From Clostridia bacterium (GTDB lineage Bacteria; Bacillota; Clostridia; Oscillospirales; Acutalibacteraceae), in contig JAFYLD010000011.1 of assembly GCA_017537245.1 (NCBI GenBank), forward strand, positions 1 to 64,000: a DNA stretch of 64,000 nt, read 5' to 3'. The translations under genes and the position numbers were made by a program. Below the pieces are notes generated by a model, which saw nothing but the letters and a program-made list of their open reading frames with translations, made no database searches and was not told the origin of the DNA. Within the stretch, counting starts at the first letter, position 1; each line of letters begins with the position of its first letter. Shown piece by piece: positions 58,653-64,000 of this stretch.

Positions 58653-59410
58653 TGGCAGTAGTATTTGACAAACCACACGCTCTTACCGATGCTCCTATGC
58701 ACTATTGCCCAGGTTGCACTCATGGTATAGTACATCGTCTTGTTGCCGAAGTTATTGACGAACTCGGTATCGAAGGCAGAACAATAGGTATTGCTCCTGT
58801 TGGTTGTTCAGTATTTGCTTACAACTATTTTAACTGCGATATGATCGAGGCGGCTCACGGTCGTGCTCCTGCAGTTGCAACCGGTGTTAAGCGTTCTGAC
58901 CCAGAAAACAACGTTGTTTTCACCTATCAAGGTGACGGCGACTTGGCTTCTATCGGTATGGCAGAAACTGTACACGCAGCAGCAAGAAACGAAAACATCA
59001 CAATTATCTTTATCAACAACGCAATCTATGGTATGACAGGCGGTCAGATGGCTCCTACTTCACTTCCAGGTCAGGTTACCCAGACTTCACCTTATGGTCG
59101 TGACACTAGCCACTGCGGTTTCCCAATCAAGGTTTGCGAAATGCTTTCAGAGCTTGATGGTCCTGAGTACCTCGAGCGTGTTACAGTTAACAACGTTAAA
59201 AACATTATGAAGGCTAAAAAAGCTATCAAAAAGGCTTTCCAAAACCAGCTTGACGGCAAGGGTTTCTCTCTTGTAGAAGTTGTATCTACCTGCCCTACAA
59301 ACTGGGGTATGACACCACAAAACGCACTCAAGTGGCTTGAGGAAAATATGCTTCCTTACTATCCACTAGGCCTTTATAAAGACCGTTCAGCAAAGGAGGA
59401 AACAAAATAA
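58652..59410 (+). CDS. vorA: 2-oxoacid:ferredoxin oxidoreductase beta subunit (TPP-binding)
   Basis: A 252-residue TPP-binding subunit. CPGCTHGIVHRLVAE (about 18-32), APVGCSVFAYNYF (about 48), HGRAPAVATGVKRSDP (about 69-84), then the TPP/Mg signature GDGDLASIG (about 93-101) through NNAIYGMTGGQMAPT (about 124-138). It overlaps both vorB and vorC by a single base, so the catalytic subunits should be made in equal amounts. Single-cluster or cluster-free beta subunits of this size are usual for VOR/KOR enzymes from anaerobes. Confidence 0.92.
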   Translation: MAVVFDKPHALTDAPMHYCPGCTHGIVHRLVAEVIDELGIEGRTIGIAPVGCSVFAYNYFNCDMIEAAHGRAPAVATGVKRSDPENNVVFTYQGDGDLASIGMAETVHAAARNENITIIFINNAIYGMTGGQMAPTSLPGQVTQTSPYGRDTSHCGFPIKVCEMLSELDGPEYLERVTVNNVKNIMKAKKAIKKAFQNQLDGKGFSLVEVVSTCPTNWGMTPQNALKWLEENMLPYYPLGLYKDRSAKEETK

Positions 59411-59940
59411 TGACTAATCAAATTTTGCTTTCCGGCTTTGGCGGACAGGGTATTTTGTTTACCGGTAAATTCCTTGCGTACAAGGGACTCTTGACTGACA
59501 AAAACGTTAGCTGGCTTCCTTCTTACGGTCCTGAAATGCGTGGCGGTACAGCAAGCTGTAGCGTTATCATTAGTGACGAAGAGGTAGGCTCACCTATCAT
59601 TTCACAGCCTGACGTACTTATCGCAATGAATCTCCCTTCATTCGAGAAATTCGTTCCAACTGTTAAGGCTGGCGGTATTGTAATCGCTGACTCAAGCCTT
59701 ATCGAAACCAAAACTACTCGCACCGATATCGACGTTTACTATATTCCTGCAACCTCTCTTGCAAGCGATATGGGCAAACAGTCACTTGCTAACATGATTA
59801 TCCTTGGTAAATTGCTCAAGGTTATGAACGACTTTAACGAAGACGAAATCAAAACCGTACTCGCTAAGGTTATTCCGCCTAAAAAGGCAGATATGCTTGA
59901 AATTAACATGAAAGCTATGCAAATCGGCGCCGATAATTAA
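59410..59940 (+). CDS. vorC: 2-oxoacid:ferredoxin oxidoreductase gamma subunit
   Basis: A 176-residue subunit of the gamma family: LLSGFGGQGILFTGKFLAY at the N-terminus, SYGPEMRGGTASCSVIISD (about 38-56), and QPDVLIAMNLPSFEKF. The gamma subunit completes the core of multi-subunit 2-oxoacid:ferredoxin oxidoreductases, binding CoA in structurally known relatives. It is 13 bp upstream of ilvE with a GGAGG site in between, so the oxidoreductase and the aminotransferase are in one transcript. Confidence 0.92.
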   Translation: MTNQILLSGFGGQGILFTGKFLAYKGLLTDKNVSWLPSYGPEMRGGTASCSVIISDEEVGSPIISQPDVLIAMNLPSFEKFVPTVKAGGIVIADSSLIETKTTRTDIDVYYIPATSLASDMGKQSLANMIILGKLLKVMNDFNEDEIKTVLAKVIPPKKADMLEINMKAMQIGADN

Positions 59941-59953
59941 GGAGGATATACAA

Positions 59954-61015
59954 ATGAAAATTAAATTTGTAAAAGCCGACGTTTTAAAAGAAAAACCAGA
60001 AAGCTCTACCTTGGGCTTTGGTAAATTCTTTACCGACCACATGTTTATGATGGACTACTCTCGCGAAGAGGGTTGGCACGATGCTCGCATTGTTCCATTT
60101 GCTCCAATCGCACTCCATCCTGCATCTACCGTTCTTCACTACGGTTCTGAAATCTTTGAGGGTCTTAAGGCATACCGCCGCAAGGACGGTAGCGTTCAAC
60201 TCTTTAGACCGATGGAAAACATCCGTCGTATGAACACATCTGCTGATCGTCTTTGCTTGCCACAAATCCCAGAGGATTTAGCGTTGGAAGTTCTTACCGA
60301 GTTTGTAAAGACCGAGCAAGACTGGACTCCATCAGCTGACGGCACTTCACTCTATCTTCGTCCATTTATGTTTGGTAATGACGAAACTTTGGGTGTTCAC
60401 GCTGTTCACAACGCAACCTACGTTATAATCGCGTCACCTGTTGGTAGCTATTATAAAGAGGGTATCAACCCAGTTAAGATTATGATCGAAGACGAAGACG
60501 TTCGTGCAGTACGCGGTGGTACAGGTTACGCTAAATGCGGCGGTAACTACGCTGCAAGTAACCGCGCTGGCGAAAGAGCCGAAAAGAAGGGCTATTCACA
60601 GGTTCTTTGGCTTGACGGTGTAGAACGCAAGTACATCGAAGAAGTTGGCGCTATGAACGTTATGTTCAAAATTGGCGACGAAATCGTAACACCAATGCTT
60701 TCTGGCTCTATTCTTCCAGGTATTACCCGTAAATCTTGCCTCGAAGTTTTAAAATCAAAAGGCTACAAGGTTAGCGAACGACTCATCAGCATTGATGAAC
60801 TAGCAGAAGCAATGCAAAACGGCACCCTTAAAGAAGCTTGGGGTTGTGGTACTGCAGCTGTTATTTCTCCAATCGGTGAGCTTTGCTACAAAGACGTTAA
60901 ATACGCTGTAAACAACGGCGAAATTGGCGAAACAACACAAATGCTTTACGATACACTCACAGGTATTCAGTGGGGAAAAATCGAAGACAGCTTCGGTTGG
61001 ACTTATAAACTATAA
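59954..61015 (+). CDS. ilvE: Branched-chain amino acid aminotransferase
   Basis: A 353-residue fold-type IV PLP enzyme of the longer (type II, eukaryote-like) BCAT group. SEIFEGLKAYRRKDG (about 63-77), the PLP lysine in GGTGYAKCGGNYAAS (about 178-192), VLWLDGVERKYIEEVGAMN (about 208-226) and SGSILPGITRKS (about 240). It transaminates 2-oxoisovalerate, 3-methyl-2-oxovalerate and 2-oxoisocaproate with glutamate. As last gene of the T-box-controlled operon it would turn the products of the oxidoreductase, run in the carboxylating direction, into Val, Ile and Leu. A terminator follows at once. Confidence 0.95.
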   Translation: MKIKFVKADVLKEKPESSTLGFGKFFTDHMFMMDYSREEGWHDARIVPFAPIALHPASTVLHYGSEIFEGLKAYRRKDGSVQLFRPMENIRRMNTSADRLCLPQIPEDLALEVLTEFVKTEQDWTPSADGTSLYLRPFMFGNDETLGVHAVHNATYVIIASPVGSYYKEGINPVKIMIEDEDVRAVRGGTGYAKCGGNYAASNRAGERAEKKGYSQVLWLDGVERKYIEEVGAMNVMFKIGDEIVTPMLSGSILPGITRKSCLEVLKSKGYKVSERLISIDELAEAMQNGTLKEAWGCGTAAVISPIGELCYKDVKYAVNNGEIGETTQMLYDTLTGIQWGKIEDSFGWTYKL

Positions 61016-61023
61016 AAACAAAA

Positions 61024-61053
61024 GCAGTCGACGTTATGTCGGCTGCAATTTTT
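61024..61053 (+). terminator. Terminator of the vor-ilvE operon
   Basis: A 9-bp stem (61024-61032 with 61038-61046, one G-T) followed by AATTTTTTT, 8 bp past the ilvE stop codon. Confidence 0.92.
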
Positions 61054-61093
61054 TTAGTTTATAAATGAAGCGCACCTTACAGTGATATTAAAA

Positions 61094-61127
61094 ACAAAGC
61101 AGACTTCGTTTATGAAGTCTGCTTTGT
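61094..61127 (-). terminator. Terminator of the toxin-immunity remnant
   Basis: A perfect 14-bp stem (61094-61107 with 61114-61127) with a 6-nt loop and a TTTTTAA run on the minus strand, about 45 bp past the stop of the 103-residue gene. Confidence 0.88.
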
Positions 61128-61170
61128 ATATCAAATGTTTCTTTATATGATATTATTGGTTAGTATGAAA

Positions 61171-61482
61171 TCATTTTCTTTCCCAAAGAAGAGTGCCGTT
61201 TTCAAGCGAAACTTTTTCGGGATATGCTTTTAATGATATTTCAATAGAATTATCATATATTTCAATTGAGTCATCACTACCGAGCGATAATATTTCGACG
61301 TCGTTAACTCCTATACTATATTCACCAATATAATTATCGTCATTTGGTTCAGTATCGGTTTCACATATTCCAGTAAAGGATTTACATTTAACTTTTAATC
61401 CGTTTTTCCATTCGATAATTAGCTTATCCTTTTCAAAATAATCATCTATAACAAAAAGTAATTTTTGGTATTGTTTTTCCAT
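61171..61482 (-). CDS. Small acidic protein, candidate immunity protein to the Ntox50-type toxin
   Basis: A 103-residue, acidic protein with no signal peptide, predicted mostly beta. I do not recognise the family. Its ATG start follows a GAGGATAAG site, only 24 bp after the stop codon of a C-terminal toxin-tip fragment on the same strand. Small acidic cytoplasmic proteins in exactly this position are usually the cognate immunity proteins of polymorphic toxins. The sequence starts with a helix (KQYQKLLFVIDDYF) and continues as beta-rich segments. Being intact while the toxin is truncated, it may persist as an orphan antidote against related strains. Confidence 0.6.
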   Translation of the reverse strand: MEKQYQKLLFVIDDYFEKDKLIIEWKNGLKVKCKSFTGICETDTEPNDDNYIGEYSIGVNDVEILSLGSDDSIEIYDNSIEISLKAYPEKVSLENGTLLWERK

Positions 61483-61506
61483 TTCTTATCCTCTTTCAAT
61501 TTAATT

Positions 61507-61785
61507 TTAATTAGGTCTTGCCGGTACTATATGCGCATTTCCGTTGTTATCATAATGAATCGTAGCACGTGTAGTATCGTAATATTTTCCTGTTTTTATG
61601 TCATAAAATTTCCCAATATTTTTACCAAAATCTACAACAATCTTATTATTACCGTAACTTTGTCCATTGCCGACGCTTTCTTTCAATAGTTTGTTTGGAT
61701 CTGCAGTTAAAATACTCGGATTTTTACCATTAGCGATTTGTTGACTGTAATTGTTCGTTCCTAATATATGTTTATCTTGTCTTAC
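61507..61785 (-). pseudogene. Orphan C-terminal toxin domain (Ntox50-like) of a polymorphic toxin
   Basis: An open frame of 92 codons with no usable start, beginning at the codon after the lysR stop. Its translation opens with a RQDKHILGTNNYSQQ block, continues with NPSIL, VDFGKNIGKFYD, TGKYYDTT and IHYDNNG, and ends in HIVPARPN. This is the pattern I know for the polymorphic toxin type 50 domain, which normally forms the variable tip of large secreted or phage-encoded proteins. The trunk of the toxin is missing; the left part has been replaced by the end of lysR. It was not listed as an ORF because it lacks an ATG. Unless a fusion or slippage supplies a start, it is a silent cassette. Confidence 0.72.
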
Positions 61786-62670
61786 TTAATTTTGCATATA
61801 CTTATAATTTTTATAGCAAAAGTCAAATATATCTTTTTTGACCGAGCCAAAGGTTTTGTCCTTGTGATATACAAGATACGAATTTCTTGTAAACTCGTAG
61901 TCTAAAACCTCAATTTTGCGAAGCGCGCCACTAGTTAACTGACGCGTAAGCAAAGCCTCGGGCATGATGGTAACGCCTAGATTCTGCACCGCGGCCGAGA
62001 TTAGCGCTTGGTTACTTATAGATTCCATAACAGGGGTTACGACAATGTTTTCCAATGCAAAAATATGGTCCAAAAAGTCACGTGACACACTTTCGTCCTC
62101 GCGTAGCAAAAGGTCGTATTTGCACAACTCTTTAAGCGTTACCGAGTCAGGCATATCGTACTTTTTGCCACAAACTGCAATAAGGGTATTACTGTCTACA
62201 AGGCGCGATTTTATACTTTGGCTTGATGGTTGCCCTTGAATAAAAGCAAAATCAAGCACACCGTTTAAAATTTTGCTCTCGATTATGGACGTTTGGTTGA
62301 TCGAAACCTGAAAATCAATATCTTGGAAATTTTCTTTAAGATTACGCAAAAGCCATGGCAATTTTTGCTTACCGATGGTAAGCGACGAACCTATTTTTAA
62401 AAGCGGTTTTTTAGAAGAATTTAGCGCTGATTCCTCAAACTCATTAAACGCCGACAAAACTTCTTGCGCCTTTATAAGCAAAACCTTGCCCTCATCGGTT
62501 AAAAATAATTTCTTGTTTATTCTCTCAAATAATTTTACGTTATAGTTTTTCTCTATTTCGGAAATAGTATTACTAACTGCCGGTTGCGCTATAAAAAGTT
62601 CTTCTGCCGCTTTTGTCATACTTTGATGCTTGCATACACATACAAATACCTTTAAATGCCTTATAGTCAA
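61786..62670 (-). CDS. LysR-family transcriptional regulator
   Basis: A 294-residue LysR-type regulator with an N-terminal winged HTH (MTIRHLKVFVCVCKHQSMTK, then AEELFIAQPAVSNTISEIE, residues 1 to about 60) and a two-lobed substrate-binding domain (about 88-290). The start is a TTG (62668-62670) with a GGGAGG site 7 bp upstream. It is divergent from a sodium/phosphate cotransporter gene, with the two promoters interleaved, so this regulator probably controls that gene, itself, or both. The effector is unknown. Its last codons run directly into a toxin-domain remnant, so the natural C-terminus may have been trimmed slightly, though the length is normal. Confidence 0.92.
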   Translation of the reverse strand: MTIRHLKVFVCVCKHQSMTKAAEELFIAQPAVSNTISEIEKNYNVKLFERINKKLFLTDEGKVLLIKAQEVLSAFNEFEESALNSSKKPLLKIGSSLTIGKQKLPWLLRNLKENFQDIDFQVSINQTSIIESKILNGVLDFAFIQGQPSSQSIKSRLVDSNTLIAVCGKKYDMPDSVTLKELCKYDLLLREDESVSRDFLDHIFALENIVVTPVMESISNQALISAAVQNLGVTIMPEALLTRQLTSGALRKIEVLDYEFTRNSYLVYHKDKTFGSVKKDIFDFCYKNYKYMQN

Positions 62671-62720
62671 GATAAATCCTCCCTAAACATACATAACCAA
62701 ATTTATATGAACTTTATAAT

Positions 62721-62749
62721 ATTATACTATTTTACTTATTATAAGTCAA
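62721..62749 (-). promoter_or_regulatory. Promoter of the lysR gene
   Basis: TTGACT (62744-62749) and TATAAT (62721-62726) on the minus strand, 17 bp apart. It interleaves with the opposing promoter at 62731-62759, so only one polymerase can occupy the region at a time. Confidence 0.8.
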
Positions 62750-62759
62750 CTGTTATAAT
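62731..62759 (+). promoter_or_regulatory. Promoter of the Na/phosphate cotransporter gene
   Basis: TTTACT (62731-62736) and TATAAT (62754-62759) on the + strand with a 17-bp spacer, 29 bp before the start codon, overlapping the lysR promoter on the other strand. Confidence 0.7.
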
Positions 62760-62788
62760 GACAGTGTTAAAAAAAGGAGGAAAAATTA

Positions 62789-64000
62789 ATGATTAATTCA
62801 GAAGAAATTATGCAGCTTATCGAAAGTCTTATTTGGCTGCTCGCCGGCGTAGGTGTGTTTATTGTAGGTATGAATTTTCTAAGCGACGCTTTAGAAAAAA
62901 GTGCCGGCTCAGGTATGAAACGATTACTAGAAAAAATTAGCAACAACCGTTTTTCGGGTGTTGGCATAGGTGCGGGTGTTACCGCAATTATTCAAAGTTC
63001 GTCTGCGACAAGCGTTATGGTTATAGGTCTTGTAAACGCGGGTGTTATGACGCTAATGCAAGCCGTACCTATTATAATGGGCGCAAATATTGGTACTACC
63101 ATCACCGGTGTACTTGTGGCCTTAAAAAACGACTTTTTTGATATGACAATGTATCTTTTGGCATTTGCCGGTGTTATGATGGGCTTTGCCAAAAAAGAAA
63201 AAATCAAACTTGCAGGTAGTCTTTGTTGCGGACTAGGACTTATATTTGTAGGTCTTGAAGTTATGAGCAGCGAACAAGCCTTTGGTAACCCACTTGTAGA
63301 AAAACTTTTTATCGGTATATTTGAAAAGGTTAACTTTCCGCTACTTCTTATCTTAATTGGCGTTATATTTACCGCTCTTATTCAAAGTTCATCTGCCGCT
63401 ACCGGTGTTGTTATTACAATGGTTGGCACAGGAGTGTTGCCACTTGACCTTGCCTTGTTTATAATATTGGGCGCAAATATAGGTACTTGTGTTACAGCGT
63501 TACTTGCATCTATGGGCGCAAACGCCAACTCCAAACGCGTAGCGCTGGTACACTTTACATTTAACCTTATAGGTACTGTTATATTCGCGGCTATTATCTG
63601 GATTTTTAAAGACTCGATAATACACCTATTAACCTCGGCTTTTCCAGGCGACGACAAAATGTCCTTACAAATGAGGGTATCGCTCTTCCACGTAATATTT
63701 AACGTAACTACCACCCTTTGCTTGTTACCGTTTGTTAAACAGCTTGTTAAATATGCGTGTCGCGTGATTAAAGATAAAAAAGAAGAGAGCGAATCACTTA
63801 GCTTTAAATTTGTCGATGACCGTCTTCTTTCTACCCCACCTGTAGCGCTTATGCAGGTTAAGAAAGAAATTGATTATATGGCATCATTGGTTCAAGAAAA
63901 TATTAAGCTTTCTTTTGTCGCTATGGATAGCGGCTCTGCCGAGTATGGCGAAAAAATTGCCCAAAACGAAGCTATTATCGACTTTACCAATAGCGAGCTT
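62789..64000 (+). CDS. Na/Pi cotransporter family protein (partial, runs off the right edge)
   Basis: At least 404 codons are open to the end of the window. The ATG has an AAAGGAGG site 6 bp upstream. The protein holds two inverted Na/Pi-cotransporter repeats, each with the QSSSA signature: AIIQSSSATSVMVIGLVNAG (about 69-88) and ALIQSSSAATGVVITMVG (about 196-213). Each is followed by a GANIGT motif (about 100 and 229). About eight membrane segments precede a cytoplasmic helical region starting near residue 325, probably a PhoU-like domain cut by the edge. The family couples sodium entry to phosphate uptake. It is not in the usual ORF lists because no stop codon lies in the window. Confidence 0.93.
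   Translation, partial: MINSEEIMQLIESLIWLLAGVGVFIVGMNFLSDALEKSAGSGMKRLLEKISNNRFSGVGIGAGVTAIIQSSSATSVMVIGLVNAGVMTLMQAVPIIMGANIGTTITGVLVALKNDFFDMTMYLLAFAGVMMGFAKKEKIKLAGSLCCGLGLIFVGLEVMSSEQAFGNPLVEKLFIGIFEKVNFPLLLILIGVIFTALIQSSSAATGVVITMVGTGVLPLDLALFIILGANIGTCVTALLASMGANANSKRVALVHFTFNLIGTVIFAAIIWIFKDSIIHLLTSAFPGDDKMSLQMRVSLFHVIFNVTTTLCLLPFVKQLVKYACRVIKDKKEESESLSFKFVDDRLLSTPPVALMQVKKEIDYMASLVQENIKLSFVAMDSGSAEYGEKIAQNEAIIDFTNSEL

Noticed and set aside
1..64000. CRISPR array, rRNA genes, insertion sequences or prophage
   Set aside because: No regularly spaced repeats, rRNA-like sequence, transposase, integrase or phage structural genes were found on either strand.

Overview
The window looks like a chromosomal segment of a low-to-mid GC, spore-forming, probably anaerobic member of the Clostridia, most likely an uncultured gut or rumen Oscillospiraceae/Ruminococcaceae type. 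The evidence is the spoIIAA-spoIIAB-sigF operon, cotJ spore-coat genes, a PolC-type replicative polymerase, CarD, T-box leaders, the MEP isoprenoid genes, ferredoxin-dependent 2-oxoacid oxidoreductase and consensus sigma-A promoters with 17-bp spacers. No rRNA, transposase, integrase or CRISPR array was seen.

Layout. 1-1.7 kb: an AT-rich patch with an unassigned stretch and a zinc-ribbon membrane protein, abutting a truncated cotJC (cotJA and cotJB are intact). 2.4-5 kb: a polyprenyl-phosphate-type glycosyltransferase and the spoIIA operon. 5-13.6 kb: folC, valS and a type II topoisomerase pair (parC/parE-like), with an unexplained foldable element upstream of valS. 13.6-17.1 kb: a G5-M23 murein peptidase and a divergent ECF sigma/membrane partner pair. 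17.1-28 kb: one long operon running pyrH-frr-uppS-cdsA-dxr-SGNH hydrolase-rseP-ispG-polC. The PolC here has no DnaQ-like exonuclease insert. 28-37.4 kb: a nine-gene operon for phenylalanine and tyrosine synthesis (aminotransferase-pheA-aroB-aroC-aroE/aroK fusion-aroQ-aroA-tyrA-aroF). It is preceded by a Phe/Tyr-rich leader peptide with antiterminator and terminator. 37.5-46.2 kb: CarD, a cohesin-like surface protein, a MacB-type ABC exporter, glmM, and the rpmH-rnpA-yidD-yidC-khpB cluster without dnaA. 46.3-51 kb: tRNA-Ala(GGC) with a duplicated 3' tail, an NlpC/P60-like surface enzyme, and proBAC.

51.1-61 kb is the most interesting block. Two tandem units each consist of promoter, T-box leader and an XRE-cupin-acyl-CoA ligase fusion protein. 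They are followed by a MinD-like ATPase, the four subunits of a VOR-type 2-oxoacid:ferredoxin oxidoreductase, and a branched-chain aminotransferase. By comparison with a known T-box Stem I, I read the specifier codons as ATC (Ile) and GTA (Val). T-boxes switch genes on when the cognate amino acid is short, and the ligases spend ATP to make acyl-CoA. I therefore infer a biosynthetic route: branched short-chain acid to acyl-CoA, reductive carboxylation to the 2-oxoacid, then transamination to Ile or Val. Acid activation plus reductive carboxylation is known physiology in rumen anaerobes. The T-box control and the regulator-enzyme fusions look unusual.

61-64 kb: an immunity-like gene behind an orphan Ntox50-type toxin tip fused to the end of a lysR gene, and a divergent Na/phosphate cotransporter gene running off the right edge.
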